Source: Ichthyophis bannanicus (Eukaryota; Chordata; Amphibia; Gymnophiona; Ichthyophiidae). Taken from it: 64,000 nt of DNA. A program made the translations under genes and the position numbers. The notes below the pieces were generated by a model. It was not told the DNA's origin and searched no databases. It worked only from the letters and a program-made list of their open reading frames with translations. Positions 32,095 through 43,464 of this stretch are shown here, piece by piece; within the stretch, counting starts at the first letter, position 1, and each line of letters starts with the position of its first letter. Location: the NCBI GenBank assembly GCA_033557465.1, contig CM066033.1, positions 232,378,109 to 232,442,108 of the forward strand, read 5' to 3'.

Positions 32095-32366
32095 ACGGCA
32101 ATCATAAGAACATGAAATGTGCCATACTGGGTCAGACCAAGGTCCATCAAGCCCAGTATCCTTTTTCCAACAGTGGCCAATCTAGGTCATAAGTACCTTG
32201 CAGTTTCCCCAAAAGACAAAGGTTCCACAATGCTTGTATTGGGTCAAGCAGTGATATCCTGGGTTCGTTTTAATAATGGTTTATGGACCTTTCCTCCAGA
32301 ACTTGTCCAAACCTTTTTTAAACCCAGCTACACTAACAGCTTTTACTAATCCTCCAATAACAAATT

Positions 32367-34303
32367 TCAGAGTTTGATTACACATTGAGTGAAAAAATAT
32401 TTTCTCTTATTAGTCTTAAATAGTTTACCCTGTAGCTTCATTGCATGTCCCCTAGTCTTTCTATATTCTGATGACGTAAACAATCGATCTGCTTTTAACC
32501 ATTCCACTCCATTCATTAATTTATAGACCTCTATCATATCTCTCCTTAACCGTCTCTTTTCAAAGTTGAAGAGCCCTAACCTTTTCAGCCTCTCTTCATA
32601 GGGGTATCTTTCCATCCCCTTTACCATTTTGGTGGCTCTTCTCTGTACCTTTTCTAATAACGCTATATCCTTTTTAAGATATGGTGACCAGAATTGCACA
32701 CAATGTTCAAGATGCGGTTGCACCATGGAACGATACAGAGGCATTATAATATCCTTTGTTTTATTTTCCATTCCTTTCCTTATGATACCTAGCATTCTAT
32801 TTGCTCTCTTGGCCGCCGCTGCACACTGGGCAGAGGGTTCTAACATGTTATCCACAATGACGCCTATATCTTTTCCCTGGGTGGTGGTTCCTAATGTGGA
32901 ACCTTGCATTGCATAACCATAGTTTGGGGTTTTTTTTCCTAGGTGCATAGCTTTGCACTTGTCCACATTAAATTTCACCTGCCATTTGGATGCCCAGTCT
33001 TCCAATTTATCAAGATCCTCTTGCAATTTTCCACAATCCTCATGGGTTTTAAGAACTTTAAATAGTTTCATGTCATCTGCAGATCTGATAACCTCACTCG
33101 TTATTCCCTTTCCAGGTCATTTATGTATATATCAAAAAGCAGCGGACCCAGCACAGATCCCTGGGGTACTCCACTATTCACCTTTATCCATTGGGAAAAT
33201 TTAGCCCTACCCTCTGCTTTCTATCTTTTAACCAGTTCCTGATCCACCATAGTACACTGCCTCCTATCCCATGACTTTTTAGTTTTGCCAAAAGTCTCTG
33301 ATGAGGGACCTTATCAAAGGCTATCTGAAAGTCCAGATATACTATATCAATCGACTCACCTTTGTCTAGTGGAGGAGTAGCCTAGTGGTTGGGGCAAGGT
33401 ACTTCGGGCCAGAAGGTCAGGGGTTCAAATCCCACTAGAGGACAGCAACCTTGGGCCGGAAGGACTGGGGTTTCTAGTCCCACAGGTGCTCCTTGTGGTC
33501 TTGGGCAAGCCACTTAACCCTCCATAGCCCATGTTCCCTGTAAAATAGCTCTCTGTGTGCTGTGCTTTCCTGTCTAATCAATGTGTTTATACCTCAAAAA
33601 TTTCCTGTCGTGATTTGACAATTTCCAATCTGTAATCAAAAAAACCACTGCTGATCGCTGGAAGTAGTGGTATACTAAATAAATAAATAAATACCTGTTT
33701 ATTCACACCTTCAAAAAACCATAACAGATTAGTAAGACAAGATCTTCCTTGTCTAAAGACAGATTGGCTGTCTCCTATTAAGCCATGACTATCTACATGT
33801 TCAATAATTTTGTTCTTTATTATGGTTTCTACCATTTTTCCCAGTAATGACGTCAGGCTCACCAGTCTGTAGTTTCCCGGATCATCCCTGGAACCCTTTT
33901 TAAAAATTGGTGTTACATTGACTATCCTCCAATCTTCAGGTATTACCGATGATTTTAATGATAGCTCACAGATTAGTAATAACAGGTCTGCAATCTCATA
34001 TTTCAGTTCTTCAACACCCTTAGATGTATACCATCTGGTCCAGGTGATTTGCTACTCTTCAGTTTATCAAATAGTTGTAATACATCTTCCCAGTGTATCG
34101 ATATTTCTTTCAATTCTTCCACGGTATCAAATTAAATACCACTTCAGTCATGGGTAACATCCCTACATCTTCCTTAGTAAAGACCAAAGCAAAGAATTCA
34201 TTCAGTCTCTCCGCTATGGCATTGTCCCCTCTTAGTGCCCTTTTACCCCTCTCTCATCTAATGGTCCAACTGACTCACAGGTTTTTTGCTATGAATGTAC
34301 TTT
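32367..34303 (-). pseudogene. CR1-A reverse transcriptase remnant
   Basis: Pieces in order on the minus strand: AERLNEFFALVFTKED (about 34,225-34,180), MSLTSLLGKMVETIIKNKIIEHVDSHGLIGD and FRQGRSCLTNLLWFFEGVNK (33,862-33,700), the SINE, YLDFQIAFDKVPHQRLLAKL (about 33,345-33,285), [21 protein letters not shown] (about 33,175-33,115), SADDMKLFKVLK (about 33,085-33,050; the FADD box as SADD), then a 234-aa open segment (33,071-32,367) with YRSMVQPHLEHCVQFWSPYLKKDIALLEKVQRRATKMVKGMERYPYEERLKRLGLFNFEKRRLRRDMIEVYKLMNG. Frameshifts and stops elsewhere: inactive. Confidence 0.88.
33369..33692 (+). mobile_element. tRNA-derived SINE, copy 3, with a different 3' half
   Basis: The first 180 bp match copies 1 and 2 closely (A-box TAGCCTAGTGGTTGG at 33,378-33,392, B-box GGTTCAAATCCC at 33,422-33,433) up to ccctgtaaaatag at about 33,549. 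After that the sequence differs: ctctctgtgtgctgtgcttt ... gctgatcgctggaagtagtg gtatac (aaat)n, ending at 33,692. So the head is fused to another tail that still ends in a ggtatac plus aaat-repeat form. It lies between CR1-A codons that are adjacent in the other copy. Confidence 0.8.
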
Positions 34304-35257
34304 GGGTATGTTTACTAAACTGCGGTAATGTTACATACCACGCGTTATGTAACGTTAATGATCGTTAGGTAACGTTAACGTGCGGTATGTAATGTTAACG
34401 CACGTTAACGTTACTTAACGATTGTTAACGTCCATGGCCATGGTAAACACCGCAGAAGGTGGAGAGAGGGCTGAGAGAAAGGGTCAATGGGTGCAGAGTG
34501 GGCGGGGAGAGGCCCCTTTCACACTAACGTGCTGAACTGAAGGGCTGAATCCTACCGCGAATGAAAACCTGCTGTTAGATGCACATTTTCAGGAGAGGGA
34601 AACCATTTAAGCGTCAGCAATGTACAGCCTAGGCAGGGAGCCCAAGAAATGTGATAGTAGTGCTCCATTTTCAGCAACACCATAGTGCTAAAGTATGAAT
34701 GGCCACTATGGCGATGGTGCAAATGGGGCATAGGGGGCCACAGGCGGGACATGTAGCATGGGCAGCTGGGGCACAGGGTGGACCAGGCAGGCACCTAGGT
34801 GGCACATAGGAACATAGAAACCGTAAATCAGCAAGACAGCAGCTGACCAAGGCCAAACACAATCCACCTATATCTTCCTGGTTCACCCTAGCCAATAGTT
34901 GCTAGGGCACTGATCTGACATCCCCCCAGCCATCCCGCCCCTATGTTGAAGGGACATAATATTGGTAGGCAGTGATGGGGGGGATGTGAGAATGTCCATG
35001 TATGCCCTCCACCCCGGGATCCGCTCCCTAGGCGGGCACCTACCTACACAGTGGATGGCCTGGGACTGCGCACTACCAGCACTGACAGCAAATGGCCATG
35101 TCAGCTTGGCAGGGGTGTGTGTGCCCGTGCTGGAGGGGGCAGTGCCACCTCCCTGCAGTGGACCTAGGCCATGCCCTGCATCAGTATGTGGTGTGCAGTG
35201 CAACATACAACGTCTGGCTGAGGAAACGTACAGGTAGCCCCAGGGACTTGTGTGCAT

Positions 35258-35347
35258 CTGTGGCAACAGTGTGGTGCAGTACACCCAGCCAGTGTGTCCA
35301 GAAGCAGAAGGTCACAGGTTCAAGCCCCAGCTGTGGTTCCTGCAGAG
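35258..35347 (+). repeat. tRNA-like module 1 in TIR element copy 2
   Basis: Canonical B-box GGTTCAAGCCC (35,317-35,327) and an A-box-like TGTGGTGCAGTACACC about 45 bases upstream. Equivalent of 12,040-12,130 in copy 1; the B-box is conserved or better in this copy. Confidence 0.6.
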
Positions 35348-36499
35348 CATGTCCCTATGTTTTACCCTACAATGCAGATACAACAGCAACATGTGCAAAG
35401 CCCAAAGCAGCGGCAAAAAGGGGTACAAACACCCACCCACACAGGCTCCACAATACAAAGATGCATGGAGAGTCAGGCTGTTGGCCCCAGCATTGAGCTG
35501 AAGTTATCACCAGAGCACTACTACTACCCCCTGCACAGTTTAGCATTGTCGGCACTGTGATCAGGACCAGTGTGGCGGGTAGGATTGCCAACCACCCCTA
35601 TCTTTGTACAATGCTGCAATAGGAGTGAGCATGTGTGTATGTCTATCCATTGTTCTGTGGCTGCCCACCCTTCACTGGGCCCAAAATGTCCCACTGTTAC
35701 CAGCATTAGCCTGAATAGGTGCATAATGAGGAGCAAGGTATTTTGGGTATGGCCCAGACAGGGAAGATTGGCCAGGATGCATCTTCACAGGGTGTGGGGC
35801 AATGACTGGGACACTGTGTGTGACTCTGGCCCACCCACCTGGAGGGCTGTCTCATCCAAACAGGATGGAGGTTGCTTCCCCGGGGCAGGGGCACCTGTTC
35901 TTTACCTACAAAATGGGTGATGTGGGCTCTTTGGGGTATGTAGTGTATACCACTGTGACCTATAAAGGCACTGCTACATACACCTCATGCAATTCTAGGA
36001 ACCCCTCTGCCCTGATAACAGCTGCCCATGTCAGCCAGACCCTAACACGGTGGTACGCACCAATCTGGCTGGTGTCTGGTCCCCCAGGAACACATGTGAC
36101 TGCAGGATACAAATGGACACCAAATTACCTTCAGCTGCACTGCAAGGAACACCTGTCACACACTGGTAGTGATGAGAATGTACAGCAGGACCTATCTCTA
36201 GCACCACATGTACTGCGGACCTAGTGCTGGGCACCCATCCTATCCCTCAGGGTGAACACAGAACCTGCACAATGGCATGGTCTGTAGCTACTCTGTGCCG
36301 GTATCACGCACTGTCGGTTCGTCTTTCCAAGCTGAGGTACCAGAGATCTGCAGACCCCATTTGGTGATCAGCTATAGACTGCTATTCAGCATGTGCATTG
36401 CATCATGGGTACTGGTGGGATTACCCTATCCTGGCACTCAGAGCAGACAGTTTGTGCGGTGACCTGCAGTCCTTCTGTACCCAGACATTGCTGTGACAT

Positions 36500-36582
36500 G
36501 CACCATGGAGGTATAGCCTACTGGTTAATACAATGCCATTCTTGGCAGTGTTCATGGGTTCAATTCCTCATTGTTCCTTCCT
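36500..36582 (+). repeat. tRNA-like module 2 in TIR element copy 2
   Basis: A-box-like TAGCCTACTGGTTAATAC (36,515-36,532) and B-box GGGTTCAATTCC (about 36,555-36,566), spaced as in tRNA genes. Equivalent of 14,150-14,222 in copy 1. No complete cloverleaf. Confidence 0.6.
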
Positions 36583-37234
36583 CTCATGCCTGTCCCACTC
36601 AAATAGTGTGCATGCCTGTAGAGGTCATATTTTTGCAGATCTGTGCTTCCAGCCCATAATACCCTCGCCACAATTGCAAACATTCCCTCGGTCCGTCTAT
36701 CTGCGTCTGTCAGCTGTGTAGAGTCCTGTCTGCCAGTGCAGGCTACCACCCCATGTCATGCACTGCTACCCTTTCCTGCATTGCGCCTCTTCATGCTTGC
36801 CTCGCCTGTGCCTGATCTGCATGGCACCACCACTCCTCTGTCCACCCATCATTGTAACTATCCTGCCACCTCCGCCTCCACTGGGGGACATGTATTCCCA
36901 TCGTCTGCCACCAACTGTTTTTCCGGTACTTTACATTGCCAACACCCTGTGCTGTGGTACAGTTGCCCCACCATGTTTGTCATCAGTACTGGCAGGCACG
37001 TGGGATGCCCGCAGATATGGCAGGTCCAGCGGCTCCCACCTCTCCCTCCTTCACTCACCTGTTCATTGCTCTATCTAGTGTTAGGGCTACATCTGTCTCT
37101 GTTCCACACAGGTCATGCATGTCATCCTGAGGCACCTTGCAGTCCCTAGGGCACACTAACCTAGGACACCATAACCTTGTTAGGCCACCTTAACCTATGG
37201 TTCCATAGCCCAGGGGCCTTCTGCGGTGCCTTGT

Positions 37235-37425
37235 CCAAGGGTGCCTAATATGGCGCTTAGCCTAGGAGGCCCTATAGGGCGCCTTATGAGGCACCTTACA
37301 GGGCACCTTACTAGGCACCTTATAAGGCACCTTACAAGGCACCTTACTGGGCACCTTACAGGGCACCTTACAAGGTGCCTGGCAAGGCACCTTGCAAGGC
37401 GCCTTGTAACGCTCATTAGTCTAAG
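37235..37425. repeat. Tandem ggcacctta-type repeat in TIR element copy 2
   Basis: Some 15 imperfect units of 10-12 bp (ggcaccttaca, ggcaccttata, ggcgccttatg). Minus-strand ORF with alternating Arg/Cys/Leu residues (RCPVRCLVRCLIR) is an artefact of the repeat. Copy 1 has the related, shorter array in the loop of the inverted repeat at 14,300-14,440. Confidence 0.88.
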
Positions 37426-37557
37426 GCACCTTATAATGCGCGTTAGCTGCTACAGCTTGCTGTAACAATGCAACACCCACACCTTTATATGGGCATCTCT
37501 ACCTTTACCGCGGAACCTAACAAGAATTACATTATCGCAGTTTAGTAAACATACCCC

Positions 37558-38770
37558 TTTATTACGTGTTTTTGCTTCCACAGCAAGCTTCTTCTTAAAT
37601 TCTCTCTTTGCCTGCCTTATCAATGCCTTGCATTTAACTTGCCAGTGCTTGAGCTGTTTCCAGTTTTCATCATTTGGCTCTTTTTTCCATTTCCTGAAAG
37701 ATGCTTTTTTGTCAACAGCAGCCTCTCTGACCTCATCTTTAAACCATGCTGACAGTTTTTTGGACTTCCTTCCACTTTTCTTAAAGCGTGGAATACAGCT
37801 GGTCTGGGCTTCCAAGATAGTATTTTTAAACAGCACCCAAGCTTGATCTAAGACTTTAACTTTTGCAACTTCTCCTTTTAGGTTTTTTTTTAACTATTTT
37901 CCTCATTTTAACATAGTCTCCCTTTCAAAAGTTTAAAGGTAGAACTGTGGATTTCCTTACCATCCCTCCTCCATTAATTAAATCTAACACGATCATGCTA
38001 TGATCACTATTGCCAAGTGGCCCCAACACCCTTATCTCTTGCACCAGATCTGGTGTTCCACTAAGGACTAGGTCCAAAATGGCTTCCTCTCTGGTCGGTT
38101 CATGAACCAGCTGCTCCAAGAAGCAGTCATTTATTTCATCTAGAAACTTTATCTCCCTAGCATGTCCTGCCATGACACTTACACAGTCAATACCGGGGTA
38201 ATTGAAATCACGCAATATTATTACAGTGCTGTAACTTTTATTAGCTTCCCTGATTTCTTTGAGCTTTTCATCATCCATTTGTTCATTCTGGCCAGGCACT
38301 CAATAGTACACCCCCACTGCCATCGCCTTCCCCTTTTTACATGGAATTTCAATCCATAGAGATTCTACATAAAATTGTGTTTCCTGCAAAACTTTAATCC
38401 TTTTTGGCTCAATGCCGTCTCTAACATAGAGTGCAACCTCTCCACCAATCAGTCATTTGTCATTGCGATATAGTTTGTACCCAAGTATCACAGTGTCCCA
38501 CTGGTTGTCTTCCTTCCACCATGTCTCTGAGATACCAATCATATCTAACCTCTCATTTAGTGCTATATATTCTAACTCTCCCATCTTATTTTTTAGACTT
38601 CTAGCATTTGCATACAAGCATTTTACAGACTGTATTTTATTCATATTGATCTGGCTATCGGTAGACAGGGGTAATTTGGAATATTTAAGCTCTGTCTGCT
38701 CCATGCTCAATGGCATTTGGGCTACTTTTGTCTTTATTGGAACCTCTCTGTTGATATGCCCTAACTTCAT
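37558..38770 (-). pseudogene. CR1-A endonuclease and linker remnant
   Basis: Apurinic-type endonuclease that nicks target DNA. Minus strand: VKCLYANARSLKNKMGELEY and LDMIGISETWW (38,640-38,530), the conserved N-A-R-S and S-E-T-W blocks; then a frame change; VIILRDFNYPGID (about 38,230-38,190; the usual GDFN is RDFN here), LDLVLSGTPDLVQEIRVLGPLGNSDHSMI (about 38,070-37,985) with the SDH catalytic block; then the basic linker KKSGRKSKKLSAWFKDEVREA and RKWKKEPNDENW (37,836-37,660). Interrupted at 37,557 by the large TIR element. Frame changes and the G-to-R change show it is inactive. Confidence 0.85.
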
Positions 38771-38779
38771 TTTTTTTGG

Positions 38780-39351
38780 TATTATCCTTCAAGGATACAT
38801 TGTTGCAAACCATGCGCTCTTGGGCGACTGTTGGCTCTCCCCTGTTATGTATTTTAAAAGCTGCTCTATCTCCTTTTTAAAGGTTAATGCCAGCAGCCTG
38901 GTTCCATCCCGGTTAAGGTGAAGCCCATCCCTTTGGAAGAGCCCCTCCTTTCTCCAGAATGTTTCCCAGTTCCTAACAAATCCAAAGCCCTCATCCTTTC
39001 ACCATCATCTCATTTACGCATTGAGACTCCGGAGTTCTGCCTGTTTTTTGGGTCCTGCGCGTGGAACGGGAAGCATTTTGGAGAACGCTACCCTAGACGT
39101 TCTGGATTTCTACTTCCTACCTAAAAGCCTAAATTTAGCCTCCAGAACCTCCCTACCACATTTTCCTATGCCATTGGTACCAACATGTACCAAGATAGCA
39201 GACTCTTCCCCAGCACTATCTAAGACCTTGTCTAGTTGGCGCATGAGGTCCACTACCTTCGCATCAGGCAGGGATGTTACCAGGCAATCCTCACATCCAC
39301 CAACCTACTAGCTATCTACTTGCCTAATGATCGAATCACCAACTATAACTG
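38780..39351 (-). pseudogene. CR1-A ORF1 remnant with SGNH-esterase motifs
   Basis: Minus strand, read through stops: VIVGDSIIRQ at about 39,346-39,317 (esterase block I, GDS with the nucleophile serine), VGGCEDCLVTSLPDAKVVDLMRQLD, ILVHVGTNGIGKCG (about 39,190-39,160; block III, GTN), then DGLHLNRDGTRLLALTFKKEIEQLL (about 38,935-38,865; block V, the D-x-x-H pair). CR1 ORF1 proteins are known to carry such an esterase. A related but more decayed copy is at 46,850-47,620. Several stops: inactive. Confidence 0.75.
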
Positions 39352-39492
39352 AACTGAATTCAAAAAAGCATGGGACAAACACAGAAGATCTCTAAAGGAA
39401 AAAAGGGGACTGTTGTAGTTGTTGATATGGAAGGACAGACTAGATAGGCCATGTGGTCTTTTTCCGTCGTCATGTTTCTATGTTTCTATAAT
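39352..39492 (+). mobile_element. CR1 family B 3'-end fragment
   Basis: Reads EFKKAWDKHRRSLKEKRGLL then stop, the C-terminus of the CR1-B protein at 28,836, followed by its 3' UTR gatatggaaggacagactag ... gtcgtcatgtttctatgtttctat. The octamer-like tttctatg repeat marks the 3' end at about 39,490. Confidence 0.85.
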
Positions 39493-40489
39493 GACTGTCC
39501 ATGACTCAGATTCCCTCCTGACATAGACTGCTGTCTCCCATGGCTCTCAGAATGCTGGACTCAGGCCCACTATATTCCTGTGGCTCTACCAAAGCCATGG
39601 CATTGTGCAGCATGCCTCTTTTCATGGCTCAAGAATGCCAAAACAGACCCCAGGTCACCAGCTGCTGGCCTCTTCTGTGGCCTATCTCAGCCACTAGCCT
39701 GCACTGCACAGCTTCCTTTCCTTCTTTCGGCCCAAAACAGACCAACAGAGCAGCTGCCCCAATGAAAGTAGGGATGTCCTGCCTGCTATTTTTCTTTTTA
39801 TATATACATTTTTTAAAACCATGAACCCTGCAGGCTTTTCTCTTCCTCCCCAGTGCCAAAAGAACTCCCAACCTCCAGTCAGGTGACAACCCCCCCCCCC
39901 CCTGATGGAGACCATAGCCATCTGTGATTCTTGTGAGCTGAAGCAGGTAAAAAATAATAAATTTCATAGCCCCTCCCTTGTTGTTTTAGCACTTCGTTAC
40001 ACTACCACTTACTGAACAAATTTCCACTGGGAATTTCACTCTCAAGTTCTAACTACTAAAGTCTTCCACCCAAACCTCTGTTCATTTACCATCTAGAAAA
40101 CTCACACTCATGGTATCATTCGGGCCTTAACCAACTTAAATGTCAATTATGGAAGGCTGGATGTGAATAGTGACAATATAAAACAGACTATCACCTATTC
40201 CGCTGAAAGGAACAACAACAATTATACAAGGAAAAAGTGGTCTAGGCTTAAAGAAACAATTGCACCAATCTTATTAATAATGCTCAGTCATAAAAAGTCT
40301 CCTCCCATAAGACAGTCACCTACAGATATCTCGCTCCTTTGGTTTCCATTCCATGGTTTACAAAATCCATTGCTGCTTCTTAGAAAACCACATGGACCTC
40401 TGACCCTGTCCCTTCTTCCTGGATTTCTACCAGCTCATTAGCACTTCTCCCATGGGCCCTTTTCATTTTTAACAATAGTTTAAGCACTG
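39493..40489. other. Unassigned sequence
   Basis: No gene recognised. Contains a C14 run at 39,889-39,902. The last 350 bp (about 40,140-40,489) may be decayed linker of the L2-like LINE that follows, but I cannot align it with confidence. Confidence 0.5.
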
Positions 40490-42065
40490 GCACTGCTGGA
40501 AATCTGCTATTGTATGAACCATTCTGAACAACCCCTCCTTAGATGTCTCTTCACTAGCATATTATCGCCCTGTTATCATTTTTCCTTTCTTATTCAAGAT
40601 GCTAGAGAAATTGGTCTTTGTTCAATTTTCAGATCACCTTGATAAAGCCAATACTCTCCATCCATGTCAATCAGGATTCTGTTCTGGACATACTTCAAAA
40701 ACCATCTTGCTCTCTCTTCTTAGTGAAACTCATGAGACCATTGCCAAAGGTACATCTCCCTAGCCATTTCTCTTGATCTGTCTTCTGCTTTTGACCTGGT
40801 TAATCATTCCATTCTACTTTCATGCCTGCGAGACATTGGTCTTCACAGTACTGTTTTCCAATGGTTCTACTTCTTTTTTTCAAACTGTATGTATTCCGTA
40901 AGTTTCGCATCCACTACCTCTGCCAGCTTTCCTCTTACTTATGGTATTCCTCAAGGTTCTGTTCTTGCCTCTCTTCTTTTCAACATCTTCCTGGCTCCAC
41001 TGACTACACTTATTCAGCAATCACGCATCTCCGCATGTTACTACATGGATGATATTCTATTGCTTTTCCATACCACCCAATGGCCCCTAATCTTACCACT
41101 CTGAACACCGGTCTCTCTTGGGTCAAAACGTAATCACCTCAAGTTTAATGCATCTAAAACATCTGCCACCTGGCTTGCCGGTTCACCCACTGTTCCATTT
41201 CTCATTCTGCTTCTTGACAACACACCTATCACCTTGATACCTTCCTTCAAATACCTTGCAGTCATGCTGGATAATGCCCTCACTTTCCATGACCATATCA
41301 GCTCAGTAGTAAAGCGCTCCTTCTACTCCCTTTGCCAAATTAGAGCCATTCGTCCATTTCTTTCTACCTCAGCCCTAACTACACTGATTGTATCCCTGGT
41401 TTTATCCCATTAGGCTACTGCAATGTTGTTTACACTGGCCTCTCTACTTACCAACTCTGTCGCTTACAAACCGTTCAGAACACAGCTGTAAGACTTCTAA
41501 CCCACACCTCTAAGTTTGACCATGTCACACCTCTACTCATTCATTTTCATTGGTTGCCTATACAATTTCAAATCCAATATAAGATCCTCACATTAGTTCT
41601 CAAGACTTTACATTCTAGAATACCCCCTATCTCTCATCCTGCATTGTTCCACATGGTCCTCTGTGTCTACTGCATTCCATTTATGGTAATTGTCTTTATC
41701 TCCTCCCTCCGTCTTGCATTCGGTATGAATCCACCCGTCACTCTGCTTTCTATTTCCTTGGCACCAGCTTATGGAATTCATTACCTCCTGACCTCCACCT
41801 AGAACTCTCCTACACTAAATTTAAATAACGCCTCAAAACTCACTCTTTCCTTCGAGCTTTTGATGTAGGCTCTCAGTGACACAGGACCGTGTGCATCCCC
41901 TTCCTTACCCATGATCCCTTGGCTGTACCCTCCCACGACTCACTCTTTCCTCTCCTTGTGTTCCGCTGTTATGTGACCTTGTGATGATTCTCTTTCCTAT
42001 CCTATTTTGCCGTTCTCTCCTTTCTTTTAATTGGAGATTTTTCTCGCTCCTTACTTATATATACA
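40490..42065 (+). mobile_element. L2-like LINE, decayed RT to C-terminus
   Basis: RT pieces in shifting frames: LAYYRPVIIFPFLFKMLEKLVFVQ (40,553-40,625), HPCQSGFCSGHTSKTILLSLLSE (40,660-40,730), LLTWLIIPFYF-type broken AFDLV block (about 40,790), GIPQGSVLASLLFNIFLAPL (40,943-41,005), CYYMDDILLLFH (41,038-41,072; YMDD instead of the usual YADD), LVLSHXGYCNVVYTGL (about 41,400-41,440), QNTAVRLLTHTSKFDHVTPLLIHFHWLPIQFQIQYKIL (41,478-41,595), WNSLPPDLH-like block (41,772-41,805), and LKTHSFLRAFD (about 41,833). Inactive. Confidence 0.8.
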
Positions 42066-42481
42066 CTGCTCTGCTGACTTGAAGTGCGATATAACAACTT
42101 TTAATAAACCATAAACAATTCCAGCCTTCTACTTTTATCATGAAAATAGAAGACAGTCAATCCACACTACCCAATCTCATACTCAGTCTCTACTATTCAC
42201 TCCTGCCCATGCAAATCTTACCCTCACCTCACACTCCCAGCCATCTACTGTAGTCAGTTCCTGGTCCCAATTCAACCAAGATGCCTTGTCTTTTGTCTTC
42301 TAGTTTGTCTTTATGATCTTTTTCTTTCCTTTTCTCCTCTATCCTGTTAATAGAAGGAGTTCTTTTCTTTTTTTTTTTTTTTTCCTACATGTGAGATCTA
42401 TTTGTTTTTATTGTAAACCACTCTGTCTGCCTAGCAAAGGGCGGTATATCAAATCAGAATAAACGATAACCCTATAACATT
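42066..42481 (+). repeat. Interspersed repeat R, copy 2, left part
   Basis: Matches 28,267-28,665 closely, starting at the same tgctgacttgaagtg boundary. Interrupted by the L1-type LINE at 42,481; continues at 45,558-45,665. Includes a T18 tract at about 42,366-42,385 absent in copy 1. Confidence 0.8.
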
Positions 42482-42615
42482 GGGGGGCGGAGCCTGATGT
42501 CCAGCGGGTAGGACGCTTTGCGTTGAAGCTCCCGAGAGGCCTACTTAGAATCCTGACTTAATACCTATACAAATTTACTATTTCGCTCCGAGCTGACCGG
42601 GGCACCTCGGGGGGG

Positions 42616-43464
42616 ATGGCGGCCCATAAACCAGCGCGCTTGGACTTCGGGTCTCCTTCTTCTTCTCACGGAAAACGCTCCAAAACAGAGGTGTCCTCCC
42701 CACAGAAGATGGCTCCATTTCGTGAAAACCCCGAAATGCACCTGGAGATTTTGGAGGAAATCCGCGGCGTGAAGGAATTGGTGCAGTCCAATGGAGAAGC
42801 GCTTCGAGCCATGCGAGAAGACTTTGGAGTGCTCCAGGACCGACTTGAAAGTCTTTCATTACGGCAGGACAACATGGCGGGGGTCCTCGACTCGCACGAG
42901 GTGCGCTTGGGCAATCTGGATAAGGCTGAGCGCCAGATACAGAATCTTCAAAAGGAGTTAGAAGATAGCAATAATCGAGCCCGTCGCAACAATGTGAGGC
43001 TCCTCGGAATACCGGAGGGGGTGGAAGCAGGAGATATAAGAGAATTCTTGCTCAAAACTCTTCCCTCCTTGCTGAAGATCACTTTTCACAGAGAACTGGA
43101 AATTGATCGAGCACACCGTGTTCCTGCCCACATGGCGCTCAACCGCACGACCCCCCGGCCTATTATCTTTAGCTTGTTACGATCTCAACAAGTGGAACAA
43201 ATTTTACATGCTGCCCGAGCGAATCATCATTTGGAATTTGAAGGCCGTAAGGTCTCCTTCTTTCCTGATTTGGCAAAGCCTACCGTTGACCGTCGGAAGA
43301 AACTCCTTGCTTTTCGCCCTCGACTTCAACAACTACAGGCTCGCTTTGGCCTGTTGTATCCAGCGAAGCTTCGAGTGACTCTCCACAACCAAACCAGGAC
43401 GTTCGAAGATCCTGATCTACTATCAACATTTTTGGACTCCAAAGAAGCAGAGCAGATGCGCTAA
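42616..43464 (+). CDS. L1-type ORF1 protein, intact, 282 aa
   Basis: RNA-binding chaperone of the LINE. It starts MAAHKPARLDFGSPSSSHGK, has a coiled coil at about residues 45-120 (EILEEIRGVKELVQSNGEAL ... LRQDNMAGVLDSHEVRLGNL), the RRM with RRNNVRLLGIPEGVEAGDI and EIDRAHRVP (about 125-200), and the C-terminal domain RKKLLAFRPRLQQLQARFGLLYPAKLRV. About 75 percent identical by eye to copy 1 (18,993-19,862), with no frame damage in either. The two copies are thus not recent duplicates of one another but separate insertions of one lineage. Confidence 0.9.
   Translation: MAAHKPARLDFGSPSSSHGKRSKTEVSSPQKMAPFRENPEMHLEILEEIRGVKELVQSNGEALRAMREDFGVLQDRLESLSLRQDNMAGVLDSHEVRLGNLDKAERQIQNLQKELEDSNNRARRNNVRLLGIPEGVEAGDIREFLLKTLPSLLKITFHRELEIDRAHRVPAHMALNRTTPRPIIFSLLRSQQVEQILHAARANHHLEFEGRKVSFFPDLAKPTVDRRKKLLAFRPRLQQLQARFGLLYPAKLRVTLHNQTRTFEDPDLLSTFLDSKEAEQMR

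Larger units (their letters stand above)
34304..37557. mobile_element. Large TIR element, PIF/Harbinger-like, copy 2 (3.25 kb)
   Basis: TIRs of about 30 bp: GGGTATGTTTACTAAACTGC (left) and GGGGTATGTTTACTAAACTG (from the right), with TTT at 34,301-34,303 and 37,558-37,560 as a 3-bp TSD. The interior matches copy 1 in many blocks in the same order: gggtcaatgggtg(g/c)agagtgg (34,478 vs 11,060), aaacc(a/t)...tcagtcagcaatg region (34,600 vs 11,190), tRNA-like modules, aagtgctgcggac-type block, and aagg-rich repeats near the right end. No transposase ORF. Copy 2 contains no nested LINE, so it shows the basic unit. Confidence 0.8.
32095..39351 (-). mobile_element. CR1 family A LINE, nearly full-length, with two nested insertions
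   Basis: The minus strand holds, 5' to 3': ORF1 esterase region (39,351-38,780), ORF2 endonuclease (38,770-37,925), linker (37,836-37,558), RT (34,303-32,367) and 3' UTR with the tggtctgacccagtatggcac end (about 32,115-32,140). A large TIR element (34,304-37,557) splits linker from RT, and a SINE (33,369-33,692) splits the RT. It is the longest CR1 in the window and serves as the reference for the plus-strand copy at 1-5,145. Confidence 0.9.

Noticed and set aside
34552..37149. ORFs of up to 168 codons within TIR element copy 2
   Set aside because: Same reason: not conserved in copy 1, overlapping on both strands, Cys/His-rich by composition only.
37195..37465. Arg/Cys/Leu repeat ORF (minus) and Arg/His/Leu repeat ORF (plus)
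   Set aside because: Both are translations of the ggcacctta tandem array.
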